Assembly: GCF_042682915.1 (NCBI RefSeq)
Contig: NZ_JBHUIW010000023.1
Span: 1 to 64,000 of the forward strand
Reading direction: 5' to 3'
DNA length: 64,000 nt
Source of the DNA: Rhodoplanes azumiensis
GTDB taxonomy: Bacteria > Pseudomonadota > Alphaproteobacteria > Rhizobiales > Xanthobacteraceae
Shown here: positions 8,709 through 16,841 of the stretch, one piece after another
Numbering within the stretch: position 1 is the first letter of the stretch
Layout: the number at the start of each line of letters is the position of its first letter
Position numbers and translations under genes: made by a program
Notes under the pieces: model-generated
Database searches by the model: none
What the model was told of the DNA's origin: nothing
Seen by the model: only the letters and a program-made list of their open reading frames with translations

Positions 8709-8991
8709 GCTTGTCGATGCTGGCTCTCCGAACAGCATTCCCTGAAAACAGCGATCTGCCGGAACCCGACCCCCGCACGATGTGGGCGGCGCCGCGGCAT
8801 GGGCGTGGCCCGGTCGTGTGCCGTGGCTGCCGGCCGGGTCGGCGCGCCGACCTGATCGTCGGTCGCCGACGTGTTCGGCCGGGCGCCGGCGCGCATGGCG
8901 GGCCCCGGAAAACCACCGGCTGTCAAACCGCCGCGGCCGATGTTAGTCTTCGCACGGGGAGGGGATGACCACGCTTCGAGGTGTGATCCCC

Positions 8992-9228
8992 ATGCGGAAT
9001 GCCGTCGGCCTACTCTGCGCGGTCGTCCTCGGCCTCACGGCCGCGGCCTGCACGCGATCGACGTCGCCGGCCGGACAGGTGGTGGCATCGGCCGGTCCCG
9101 GCGAGATGCTGCGCGACGAGCTCGCCGCGAGGCGCGAGCGGCGCCCCGCCTGCGAGCAGCAGGCGCGCGAGCTCGCCCTCAGCCCCTCGCAGCGCGCGAG
9201 CTTCGTCTGGAGCTGCGTGAACCGCTGA
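8992..9228 (+). CDS. small putative lipoprotein
   Basis: A 78-residue protein starting MRNAVGLLCAVVLGLTAAAC, a hydrophobic signal with a lipobox-like AAAC, then a short Arg/Glu-rich domain with two further cysteines (Cys in RPACEQQ and in WSCVNR) that could form a disulfide. The ATG at 8992 has GAGG ten bases upstream and gives a proper signal peptide; an ATG at 8965 would prepend nine residues. Lipobox quality is only moderate. I do not recognise the family. It stands between tRNA-Asp and the convergent TctC gene. Confidence 0.6.
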   Translation: MRNAVGLLCAVVLGLTAAACTRSTSPAGQVVASAGPGEMLRDELAARRERRPACEQQARELALSPSQRASFVWSCVNR

Positions 9229-9470
9229 GCGGGGCGTCTCCGGCTCGCTGCCCGGTATTCTCGGCTTCGTGCCCCGGACAAGGCCCGTCGAGCCAGCGAC
9301 TCGGCGTGCCGCAGAGCCGAACCCAGGGGCCGCAAGGCGAGCACCGGGGCGCAAGACGATCACTCCCGCTCCGTCCGCTCGTCCGGGGGCCGGCTCGCGG
9401 TGCGTCGCACCGTGTCCGGCACACGAGTCTGCGGCCGCCGACGCGACGCCGCGCCGGGCGGAGCCTCCGC

Positions 9471-10475
9471 CTACTTCTTCTCGATGCCGGCGGCTTCCAC
9501 CACCTTGGCCCACTTCGCCACCTCGCGGGCGATGCGGGCCTTGAAGTCCTCGACCGAGCAGCCCTGCGCCGCCATGCCGTACTTGGTGGCGGCGGCCTGG
9601 ATGTCGGGCAACGCCAGCACCTCGACCACGGCCTTGTTGAGCGTCGCGACGATGTCGGGCGGCGTCGCCGCCGGGGCCGCGAGGCCGTTCCAGCTCGTCA
9701 CCTCGTAGCCCGGCAGGCCGCTCTCGGCGACGGTCGGGACGTTCGGCAGCGAGGCGGCGCGCTGCGTCGCGGTCGTCGCCACGGCGACGATCTGGCGCTC
9801 CTCCAGCGGCCCCTGCAGGGCGGCCTGGTACTCGAACAGCACGTCGACGTCGCCCTGGATCATCGCGGTGACGAGCTGCGGCGTCGTCTTGAACGGGATC
9901 GCCGTGACGGTGATGCCGGCCATCGACTTGAACAGCTCGCCGCCGAGATGCTGGTTGCTGCCCGGATTGATCGAGCCGAAATTGAGCTTGCCGGGCGACG
10001 CCTTGGCGGTCGCGATGATGTCCGCGACGGTCTTGAGCGGCGACCCGGCCTTGGTGGCGACGACGAGGCCGTAGGCGGCCGTGGTCGAGATCGGCACCAG
10101 GTCGCGCTCGAGGTCGTAGGGCAGCGACTTGAACAGCGACTTCGCCGCCGTGAGCCCGCCACCGATCATCGCCAGCGTGTAGCCGTCCGGGGTCGAGGCG
10201 ACCACCGAGTTGATGCCGATCACGCCGGCGGCGCCCGGCCGGTTGTCGATGATGAACTGCTGGCCGAACTTGTCGGAGAGCTTTTGCGCGACCATCCGCA
10301 TCGTCACGTCGGCGATGCCGCCGGCGCCGTAGGGCACGATGATGCGGACCGGCCGGTTCGGGTAGCCGGCCTGCGCCCGTGCGGCCGCCGGCAGCAGCGT
10401 GGCGAACGCTCCGGCGAGGCCGCCGAGGAGCAGCCGGCGGCGGTCGGGGTGCAGCAGGGCGAGGGGGGCGGTCAT
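9471..10475 (-). CDS. TctC/Bug-family solute-binding protein
   Basis: A 334-residue periplasmic binding protein of the Bug/TctC family of tripartite tricarboxylate transporters. The N-terminus has an RRRLLLGGLAG Tat-like signal ending in ARAQA; the mature part begins YPNRPVRIIVPYGAGG, the family signature, followed by FIIDNRPGAAGVIG and TPDGYTL. ATG 10475 follows GGAGGACC. No TctA/TctB membrane genes are in the window, as is common for orphan Bug proteins. It lies 65 bp downstream of the co-directional amidohydrolase, so its ligand may be a substrate of that enzyme. Ligand unknown. Confidence 0.88.
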   Translation of the reverse strand: MTAPLALLHPDRRRLLLGGLAGAFATLLPAAARAQAGYPNRPVRIIVPYGAGGIADVTMRMVAQKLSDKFGQQFIIDNRPGAAGVIGINSVVASTPDGYTLAMIGGGLTAAKSLFKSLPYDLERDLVPISTTAAYGLVVATKAGSPLKTVADIIATAKASPGKLNFGSINPGSNQHLGGELFKSMAGITVTAIPFKTTPQLVTAMIQGDVDVLFEYQAALQGPLEERQIVAVATTATQRAASLPNVPTVAESGLPGYEVTSWNGLAAPAATPPDIVATLNKAVVEVLALPDIQAAATKYGMAAQGCSVEDFKARIAREVAKWAKVVEAAGIEKK

Positions 10476-10540
10476 GGTGGTCCTCCGGTCGTTGTTGTTG
10501 CCCGGCGACGGCTGCGGCGCCAGGGAGGCGGTCGGGTGGG

Positions 10541-11407
10541 TCAGGCCGGCACCGGCGCGGCGGCGAGGGCGGGATAGAGCCGGCGCGCCGTCCCGGCGAA
10601 GATGTTTGCGCGGTCGGTGTCGGAGAGGCAGGCGAGGGCGGTGCGGGCGGCAGCGACGATGCGGCGCATCGGCCCCGGCTCGGCCGGGAAGTTGGAGCCC
10701 CAGGCGATGCGCTCCGCACCGTACACGCGGACCAGTCGCGGGAAGAAGTCCTCCGGCCGCGACGCGCCCGACGACGCCTCGCGCACCGTCCGGCTGGTCA
10801 GCTTCAGCACCACGTTGGGCCGCTCGGCGAGACGCCACAGCCAGTCGGCCTTGCGGTAGGGAGCGCCGTCGGAGAGGTCGACGCGGGCGAGATGATCGAG
10901 CACCACGGGCACGGTGCGGAAGCGGTCGAGCAGCACGACGAGCTGGTCGACGCCCTCGGGGCGCATCTGCACGCACACCGGCAGGCCGGCCGCCTCGGCC
11001 CGCTCCCAGATCGGGAAGGTGCGCGGATCGGCGAGCCAGCCGGCCTGGCCGGGCTGCGTCGTCCCGGTGGTGAACAGGCGCAGGCCCGAAAAACCCTTCG
11101 CCACCCAACCGTCGAACACGGCCGCGGCGTCGGGCGCGAACAGGTCCATCGAGAACACGCCGGTGAATCGGTCCGGAAAGGTCGCGATCGCGTGAGCCGC
11201 GTAGGAATTGTCGAAGCCGTAGGCCGTGGAGGCTTGCACCACGGCGGCCTTGTCCACGCCGGCCTCGTCGAGCGCCGCGACCAGCGCCTCGGCCGTGCAG
11301 GGATGCGCATGCGACCAGTCCGACTGCTTGCCACCGAGCGGTGCCAGCGGATAGCGCGCCGTGTCCGGCGAGATCACATGCGTGTGGGTGTCGATGATGG
11401 CGGTCAT
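10541..11407 (-). CDS. amidohydrolase-family metal-dependent hydrolase
   Basis: A 288-residue TIM-barrel hydrolase of the amidohydrolase_2 group that includes 2-pyrone-4,6-dicarboxylate lactonase. Visible features are the N-terminal IIDTHTHVIS metal-binding HxH, VVLDHLARVD, and WGSNFPAEPGP with the C-terminal region expected to carry the catalytic Asp/Asn. Substrates in this group are often lactones or carboxylated aromatics. It is divergent from a LysR-type regulator and followed by a Bug-type binding protein, which suggests an inducible uptake-plus-hydrolysis module. The specific substrate is not determinable. Confidence 0.82.
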   Translation of the reverse strand: MTAIIDTHTHVISPDTARYPLAPLGGKQSDWSHAHPCTAEALVAALDEAGVDKAAVVQASTAYGFDNSYAAHAIATFPDRFTGVFSMDLFAPDAAAVFDGWVAKGFSGLRLFTTGTTQPGQAGWLADPRTFPIWERAEAAGLPVCVQMRPEGVDQLVVLLDRFRTVPVVLDHLARVDLSDGAPYRKADWLWRLAERPNVVLKLTSRTVREASSGASRPEDFFPRLVRVYGAERIAWGSNFPAEPGPMRRIVAAARTALACLSDTDRANIFAGTARRLYPALAAAPVPA

Positions 11408-11477
11408 GGGCGGCTCCTCGGAGCGTCAGTCGAGCATTTTTCGGGCGTGCGACCGGCATTCCAACGCTGCTGCGCTC

Positions 11478-11489
11478 CATGAATTCATG
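11478..11489. promoter_or_regulatory. perfect 12-bp palindrome in the divergent amidohydrolase/LysR promoter
   Basis: CATGAATTCATG lies 70 bp upstream of the amidohydrolase ATG and 66 bp upstream of the LysR gene start, in the only AT-rich part of that 147-bp intergenic region (continuing as TCGAATTTAAGG). LysR-family regulators bind such dyads between divergent genes, so this is the leading operator candidate. Confidence 0.45.
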
Positions 11490-11554
11490 CTAAGTCGAAT
11501 TTAAGGAAACGCCCCTCCGGTAGGGCCGGCGGCGGCCGCGACGGGATACGTCGG

Positions 11555-12772
11555 GTGGACAGGACCAGGATCGGGCGGCTGCGTGCCTTCGATCAGGTGG
11601 CGACGACCGGCGGCATGACGGCCGCGGCCGCCGGTTTGCGGCTGACTCAGCCGGCGGTGAGCCGGGCCGTCCGCGCCCTGGAGGTGGAGCTCGGCACGAC
11701 CCTGCTCGAACGGCGCGGCGACGGCGCCGTGCCGACCGAGGCGGGCCGGCTGCTGGCGCGGCGGACCGCGCGGCTGTTCGCGCAGCTGCGCGCCGCCGTC
11801 GGTGCCGCGACCGGCGCCGATCCCGGCGGGGATGCGGCGAGCCGGATCGTGCGGGCGCTCGCCGACGCGCATCTGCGCGCCCTCGCGGCGGTGTGGACGG
11901 CGCAGACGTTCCGGCGCGCCGCAGCGGCGCTCGGCATCGCCGAGCCGACCCTGCACCGGGCGGCGCGCGATCTCGAGAAGCTGATCGGGGTCGCCCTCTA
12001 CCGCCGCACCCGCGACGGCGTCGGCCTGTCGGCCACGGGGGCCGAGCTCGCCCGGCGGTTCGCGCTCGCCGTGGCCGAGGTGAGGGCGGCGCGCGAGGAG
12101 CTGGCGCTCCTGCGTGGCAGCGCGGCCGCCACAGTGGTGATCGGCGTGCTGGCGCTCGCCCCGGTGCGGCTCGTGGCGCGGGCCGCCGAGGGCGTGCTGC
12201 GCGCGCATCCGGGCGCCCGCGTCACCATTCGCGAGGCGCCGTATGCGAGCCTCGCCGAAAGCCTGCGCAGCGGCGCCCTCGACCTGATCTTCGGCGCGCT
12301 GCGGGCGCCGCCGCCGTTCGACGATCTCGCCGAGGCGGCGCTGTTCGACGACCCGTACCGGATCGCCTGCCGGCGCGGCCATCCGCTCGCCGGCCGTCGT
12401 GATCTCACGCCCGCCGACCTGCGGCCCTATGGCTGGGTGGTGCCGACCGCGCCGCTGCCGCGCCGCGCCGTGGTCGATCGCGTGCGCGCCACCTGGGATC
12501 TGCCGGACCGAGTCGACGTCGAGGCGGACTCGCTCGGCGGCATCGTCGCCGTGCTGGCCGAGACCGATCGGCTCAGCCTGCTGCCGCGGGCCGGCGTCGC
12601 CGGTGCGGGCGGCGATGGCGCGGCCGACGCGCTCGCGGTGCTGGACCTGCCGGTCCCGCAACCTCGCCGCGCCGTCGGCGTCACGACCCGCGCCGACTGG
12701 CTGCCGACCGCCTTGCAGGCGGAGTTTCTGGAGCAGCTGCGGGAGGCCTCACGCCCTGCGGTCGCGCCGTGA
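11555..12772 (+). CDS. LysR-type regulator with two tandem HTH domains
   Basis: A 405-residue regulator. A standard LysR winged helix spans residues about 6-65 (MTAAAAGLRLTQPAVSRAVR, then LGTTLLERR). A second, weaker copy spans about 97-156 (WTAQTFRRAAAALGIAEPTLHR, then IGVALYRRTRDGVGLSATG). After it comes a type 2 periplasmic-binding effector domain (about 170-395). Ordinary LysR proteins are near 300 residues with one HTH, so the extra 100 residues are explained by the duplication. The start is GTG 11555. It is divergent from the amidohydrolase/TctC pair, which it presumably controls. The effector is unknown. Confidence 0.85.
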   Translation: MDRTRIGRLRAFDQVATTGGMTAAAAGLRLTQPAVSRAVRALEVELGTTLLERRGDGAVPTEAGRLLARRTARLFAQLRAAVGAATGADPGGDAASRIVRALADAHLRALAAVWTAQTFRRAAAALGIAEPTLHRAARDLEKLIGVALYRRTRDGVGLSATGAELARRFALAVAEVRAAREELALLRGSAAATVVIGVLALAPVRLVARAAEGVLRAHPGARVTIREAPYASLAESLRSGALDLIFGALRAPPPFDDLAEAALFDDPYRIACRRGHPLAGRRDLTPADLRPYGWVVPTAPLPRRAVVDRVRATWDLPDRVDVEADSLGGIVAVLAETDRLSLLPRAGVAGAGGDGAADALAVLDLPVPQPRRAVGVTTRADWLPTALQAEFLEQLREASRPAVAP

Positions 12773-12775
12773 TCC

Positions 12776-12868
12776 GTCATTCCGGGTTCGCGGCTTCGCC
12801 GCGCTCCGGAATGACCGGCAACGCGAACGTGCCCCGGACGCAGCGGAGTGCGCCGCGCCCGGGACACG
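12776..12868. repeat. double hairpin directly after the LysR gene
   Basis: Two consecutive palindromes follow the LysR stop: GTCATTCCGG...CCGGAATGAC (12776-12815, with an inner GCGGCTTCGCCGC stem) and CGTGCCCCGG...CCCGGGACACG (12829-12868). Neither has a T-tract. A partial relative of the second (GTGCCCCGGACAAGG) is at 9270-9284. They separate convergent transcription units and look like REP-type elements. Confidence 0.6.
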
Positions 12869-12913
12869 AGGTCACGCACGGGGCCGTGCTCACGGCCCCG
12901 CAAAGCAACGATC

Positions 12914-13450
12914 TCAGGCCACCATCCGCCGGCTCGCGATCGGGCGCAGCTCGAGGATGTCCTCGGGCTTCATCGGGATCATGGCGACACCGACGTCGCG
13001 CTTGTAGCCGGTCCAGCGGGCGATCTCGGCCTCGGTGCCGAAGCCGGCCTCGACCTTCTTGCCGGTGGTCGCGAAATCGTCCGGCAGCAGGCCCTCGCGC
13101 ACCCACAGGGCGACGGCGCCACAGGGGCGGTGGACCTCGAAGCAGAAGCGGCCGAACGGCGAGGCCGGACCGTGCGTCAGCGTCCGGTCGACGACGAGCC
13201 GCTTGCGCGACACGGCGCGAAGCATGAACTCGAAACTGTCGATCAGGCCCGGCGGGTCGAGGCCGGCCACGATGGCGACCTCGTCGCGATGCGGGATGCC
13301 GGCGCCCGGGAAAGCGGCGAAGGCGCGCTGCAGCACCTTGATCGACAGGACGACGCCGCCGAAGTGGTCCTTGTCGTGGAACGCCTCGAGGTCGTCGAGC
13401 GTGATGGTCAGCTCGCCCGCAGAGTCGCGGACCTTGATGGACGGGGTCAT
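12914..13450 (-). CDS. FmdE-like protein, paralogue 2
   Basis: A 178-residue cytoplasmic protein, last gene of the operon beginning at 17863. By eye it is a diverged copy of the preceding gene: FHDKDHFGG (residues 24-32) matches FHGGPHPGG, and GLDPPGLIDSFE (63-74) matches GVDGPGVVDGLE. Both resemble the FmdE/formylmethanofuran dehydrogenase subunit E fold, whose family core is FHGHxCPG followed by a later VDAIQ-type segment, but the usual cysteine ligand is absent here. A distinct C-terminal helix (MIPMKPEDILELRPI) is added. Function is unknown. ATG 13450, 11 bases after its paralogue's stop, preceded by GGAGGATCGCC. Confidence 0.6.
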   Translation of the reverse strand: MTPSIKVRDSAGELTITLDDLEAFHDKDHFGGVVLSIKVLQRAFAAFPGAGIPHRDEVAIVAGLDPPGLIDSFEFMLRAVSRKRLVVDRTLTHGPASPFGRFCFEVHRPCGAVALWVREGLLPDDFATTGKKVEAGFGTEAEIARWTGYKRDVGVAMIPMKPEDILELRPIASRRMVA

Positions 13451-13461
13451 GGCGATCCTCC

Positions 13462-13989
13462 TCAGCTCTTCACCACGGGGCCGATCTCGAACAGCTCGGC
13501 GGCGGGCGACGCCAGCACGCGGTCCGCCATCTCGTGGCGCAGCGCGTCGAAGCGCGCCACCTCGGCGTCGCTGGCGAGCCCGCCCGCGGTCTTCGAGGCG
13601 AGGGCGAGGAACTCGCTCGTCAGCGTGCCCTCCTTGAGCCACAGGCTCACCGCCGTACCCTTGTGGCGGATCTCGAACCAGAAGTGCTCGCCGCACACCG
13701 CCTGGCCCTTCTTGGCGCCGTGATCGAGCACGGCGCGCCGGCGGCTGAAGGCGCGGGTGGCGCATTCGAGCCCGTCGACGACGCCGGGGCCGTCGACCCC
13801 GATCGCCACCTGGATGGCGCTGCGCTCGGGCGGGCCGTCCGGCGAAATCAGCGGGAAGGCCGTCTCCAGCACCTTGTAGGCGACCGCGACGCCGCCCGGA
13901 TGCGGGCCGCCGTGGAACGTGAGCATCTGCTCGTAGCTGATCGCGACGGGGTTCTGCTTCGACCCGCGCATCTTCAAAACGTGCGTCAT
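13462..13989 (-). CDS. FmdE-like protein, paralogue 1
   Basis: A 175-residue cytoplasmic protein. FHGGPHPGGVAVAYKVLE at residues 25-42 resembles the FmdE family motif FHGHxCPGxAxGxR, with His in place of the family Cys; GVDGPGVVDGLECATRAF (64-81) parallels the second conserved FmdE segment, and HFWFEIRHKGTAVSLWL the beta strands after it. I infer an FmdE-like fold with altered metal ligands. ATG 13989 with AAAGGAGAG just upstream is the clear start. It is 31 bases after the NnrS-family gene. No other methanofuran or C1-carrier genes are in the window, so a role in C1 metabolism is not supported. Confidence 0.62.
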   Translation of the reverse strand: MTHVLKMRGSKQNPVAISYEQMLTFHGGPHPGGVAVAYKVLETAFPLISPDGPPERSAIQVAIGVDGPGVVDGLECATRAFSRRRAVLDHGAKKGQAVCGEHFWFEIRHKGTAVSLWLKEGTLTSEFLALASKTAGGLASDAEVARFDALRHEMADRVLASPAAELFEIGPVVKS

Positions 13990-14020
13990 CGTCTCTCCTT
14001 TCAAAACGAGTCAACCGAAG

Positions 14021-15214
14021 TCATGCCGAGCCGCCGTCGACCCGCGGCGCGACGAGCCAGCGGCCGAACACGGCGAGCCAGGCGAGGAAGCCCGCCGCCC
14101 ACAGCGCGCTCGGCAGCGCGACGCCGAGCCACGGCATCGCCTCGGGCGCGAGCTCCGGCGTGATCACGCGAAGAAGCGTCGCCGCGACGATCAGGACCGG
14201 GGCGATCCACACGGCGCGCGGCAGCGGGAAGCTGCGGCCGGTGTGGCGCAGCGACACGATCGACATCACGGTGGCGACCGTGAGCGAGGCGGCGCCCATG
14301 CCGACGAGGTGCCGCAGGCCGGTCGGATCGAAGCCGGCGCCGAGCGCCACGGCGCCGAGCCCGGCGAGGCCCGCCGCCAGAAAACCCTGCGTCACCCAGA
14401 ACAGCAGCACCTGCGGGCGCAGGAGCGCAGGCCCGCGATGCAGCTCGACCATGCGGTCGAGCTGGGCGCAGGCGGCGGCGAGCGCGATCCAGCCGGTCAC
14501 CGGGTTCTGCGGCGCGACCGTGTCGGCGATCGCGAAAAGCACCAGCGTCGCGACGGCGAGATGGCGACGTCCCGGCGACAGGCGCGGCGGCCCCTTGCGG
14601 CCGGTCTCGCGCAGCGCAGCGCCGAGGGCCACCGGAAGAATGCGTCCGAGCGCCAGCGCGATCGCCACCAGCAGGAGATCGAGGCCGAGGATCACGGCGG
14701 CGTCCGGCGTGCCGGGCAGCGCGCCGAGCCGCGTCATGTGGAACCAGATGTTCGCCGCCAGCAGGCCGAGCATCACCAGACCGAGGTCGATCGGCCGGCG
14801 GCCGGCCTTCGACAGCGCGGGCAGGGCGCCTCCGAGCACGGCGGGCAGGAAGGCGAGGTCGGCGAGCGCGACCACTTCGGCCGGCAGCACGCCGTCGAGC
14901 CAGAAGGCGACGCGGCCGGCGAGCCAGATCAGCACCAGCGCGGCGAGCGGCCGGCCCGCCACGGGCGGCGTGCCGGTCCAGCTCGGAAACGCCGTCAGCG
15001 CAAAGCCCGCCATCGCGGCGACGAGGCAGCCGAACACCTGCTCGTGCGCGTGCCAGGCCGCGCTGCCGATCGTTCCCGATCCGACCAGCCCGGTCCAGAT
15101 CACCGGCATTGGCAGCACGGCCGCGACGGCGGCGAGCGGCACCAGCAGAAAGAACGGCCGGAAGGCCTCGCTCAGCACGGCGTCGCGCGTCGTCTGTGTC
15201 GCGGGCCGCGTCAT
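14021..15214 (-). CDS. NnrS-family multi-spanning membrane protein
   Basis: A 397-residue protein with about twelve hydrophobic helices. The N-terminus has the NnrS signatures AFRPFFLL and WHAHEQVFG, then FALTAFPSWTG and IWLAGRVAFWLDG. NnrS of Rhodobacter is a haem- and copper-containing inner-membrane protein linked to nitric oxide metabolism and nitrosative-stress tolerance. Several His residues (WHAHE, WFHMTRLG, SLRHTGRSF) are candidate haem or copper ligands. ATG 15214 overlaps the upstream ATPase stop (ATGA), so translation is coupled to an ABC importer. No nir, nor or nnrR genes are nearby. Confidence 0.88.
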   Translation of the reverse strand: MTRPATQTTRDAVLSEAFRPFFLLVPLAAVAAVLPMPVIWTGLVGSGTIGSAAWHAHEQVFGCLVAAMAGFALTAFPSWTGTPPVAGRPLAALVLIWLAGRVAFWLDGVLPAEVVALADLAFLPAVLGGALPALSKAGRRPIDLGLVMLGLLAANIWFHMTRLGALPGTPDAAVILGLDLLLVAIALALGRILPVALGAALRETGRKGPPRLSPGRRHLAVATLVLFAIADTVAPQNPVTGWIALAAACAQLDRMVELHRGPALLRPQVLLFWVTQGFLAAGLAGLGAVALGAGFDPTGLRHLVGMGAASLTVATVMSIVSLRHTGRSFPLPRAVWIAPVLIVAATLLRVITPELAPEAMPWLGVALPSALWAAGFLAWLAVFGRWLVAPRVDGGSA

Positions 15215-16002
15215 CGTGGCGACTCCGGCTCGACCGAGAGCGCCGTCGCGGTCGCCGGATCGGCGAGCAGACGGCCGACCTCGGCATGGACGAAGCCGTC
15301 GTCGCGCGCGGCGTGCGGCACCGTGATGTCGTGTATCGCAGCGACACGGGCCGGGCGCGCCGAGAGCACGACGATGCGGTCGGCCATGCGCACGGCCTCG
15401 GCGAGGTCGTGCGTCACCAGCACGGTGGTGAGCCCGCGCGCGCCGATCAGCCGCTGCACCAGCGCCTGCATCTGCCGGCGCAGCCCGACGTCGAGCGCGC
15501 TGAACGGCTCGTCGAGCAGCAAGAGATCCGGCTCGATCGCCAGCGCGCGGGCGAGCGCGACGCGCTGGCGCATGCCGCCCGACAGCGCGTGCGGGAACTT
15601 GTCGCCGTCGTCCGCGGAAAGGCCGACGACGCGCAACAGCGCGTCGGCCCGCGCCAGCCGCTCGGCGGCGCGCATCGGCAGCGCCTTCAGTCCGAACGCG
15701 ATGTTCTTTCGCGCGTCGCGCCACGGCAGCAGGCAGGGATCCTGGAACGCGAAGGCCGGGCGCGCAAACCCGTGGACGATGCGGCCCTGGTCGGGGCGCA
15801 CCAGGCCGCCGATCATCGCGAGCAGCGTGCTCTTGCCGCAGCCCGAAGGGCCGATCAGGCCGCCGACCGTGCCGGCGGGCAGCGCGAAGGAGACGCCCGC
15901 CAGCACCGGCTCCGGCCCGAACGCGTGCGTCACAGCCTCGACCCCGAGACCGGGCGATGGTGTCGCGACAGTCGCGAAAGGGCCGTCGGGTGCGAAGGTC
16001 AT
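15211..16002 (-). CDS. NitT/TauT-type ABC transporter ATP-binding protein
   Basis: A 263-residue ABC ATPase. Walker A is GPSGCGKST, the Q loop is in FQDPCLLPWRD, the signature is LSGGMRQR, Walker B is LLLLDEPFSALD, and the switch His is in VTHDLAEA. The QDPCLLPWR Q loop and EAVRMADRIVVLS ending are typical of the nitrate/sulfonate/taurine importer family (SsuB/TauB/NrtD). It starts five bases after the permease stop and overlaps the NnrS-family gene. It energises import of the ligand bound by the 16838-17863 protein; the ligand is unknown. Confidence 0.92.
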   Translation of the reverse strand: MTFAPDGPFATVATPSPGLGVEAVTHAFGPEPVLAGVSFALPAGTVGGLIGPSGCGKSTLLAMIGGLVRPDQGRIVHGFARPAFAFQDPCLLPWRDARKNIAFGLKALPMRAAERLARADALLRVVGLSADDGDKFPHALSGGMRQRVALARALAIEPDLLLLDEPFSALDVGLRRQMQALVQRLIGARGLTTVLVTHDLAEAVRMADRIVVLSARPARVAAIHDITVPHAARDDGFVHAEVGRLLADPATATALSVEPESPR

Positions 16003-16007
16003 GCGCG

Positions 16008-16841
16008 TCAGATCCCCGGCATGTCGCGCGCCTCGGCGCCGGGGAGGTCGCGCCGCCAGGTGAGCAGGCGGCGGCGCAGCGGCTCGAGCAGCAGGTACTC
16101 GACCGCGAGCAGCAGTGCGACGACGACCAGGATCCAGGCCATCGCCTTGACGGTGTCGACCTGCACGCGGGCGGTGGCGAGCCCGTCGCCGATGCCGCCG
16201 GCGCCGCTCAGGAGCTCGGTCATCACGGCGACCTTCCAAGAGAGCGCCAGCGCGGTCGCCACCGCCGGGAACAGGTAGGAGAGCATGTGCGGCAGGTAGA
16301 CGTCGGTCACCAGCACGTGGCGCGGCACCCGGAAGGCGCGCGCCATCCGGCGCAGCGCGCCGTCGAGGCTGCGCACGCCTTCGGCCGCGCTGGCGAACAC
16401 GATCGGCGCGCTCGTCACCAGCACGGTGAAGACGACGGCGAGTCCCGAGCCGCCGAACCACAAGAGCGACAGCACCACCCAGGCGATCGCCGGGATGCCG
16501 AGCATCAGGGTCGCGATCGGCGCCAGCAGGCGGCGGATCATGTCGGAGAGCCCGGCGAGCGCGCCGAGCACGCCGCCGACCACCACGCCGAAGCCGAATC
16601 CGACGAGGGCGTTGCGGCTGGTCTCGATGACGGCCGGCCACACCTTGCCGGCGAGCGTCATCTGCCACAGCGCCGCGAAGGTCTCGCGCGGCGAGGGGAG
16701 CACGAGGGTGCCGTAGGCGGCGTGCCCCGCCTCCCACAACGCGACGAGCAGCAAGAGGCTCGCGGCGGCGCCCCAGCCGCCCCAGACATAGTCCAATGCT
16801 TGGTCCAATGCTCGGGCGAGGCGGGCGCGAAGCCGGATCAT
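16008..16841 (-). CDS. NitT/TauT-type ABC transporter permease
   Basis: A 277-residue inner-membrane permease with about six helices. The cytoplasmic coupling-loop region follows EGVRSLDGALRRMARAF and continues into VTDVYLPHMLSYLFPA, matching the EAA loop of SsuC/TauC permeases. VLPSPRETFAALWQM near the N-terminus is also typical. ATG 16841 overlaps the stop of the binding-protein gene by four bases. It is the translocation pore for the neighbouring ATPase and binding protein. Confidence 0.92.
   Translation of the reverse strand: MIRLRARLARALDQALDYVWGGWGAAASLLLLVALWEAGHAAYGTLVLPSPRETFAALWQMTLAGKVWPAVIETSRNALVGFGFGVVVGGVLGALAGLSDMIRRLLAPIATLMLGIPAIAWVVLSLLWFGGSGLAVVFTVLVTSAPIVFASAAEGVRSLDGALRRMARAFRVPRHVLVTDVYLPHMLSYLFPAVATALALSWKVAVMTELLSGAGGIGDGLATARVQVDTVKAMAWILVVVALLLAVEYLLLEPLRRRLLTWRRDLPGAEARDMPGI

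Noticed and set aside
12914..13989. Methanofuran-linked C1 metabolism based on FmdE resemblance
   Set aside because: No other formylmethanofuran or H4MPT genes occur in the window and the Cys ligand is missing. Only the fold resemblance is reported.
14021..15214. A denitrification gene cluster based on NnrS
   Set aside because: No nitrite, nitric oxide or nitrous oxide reductase and no Nnr/Crp-type regulator are present, so the NnrS-family label is kept without a pathway.
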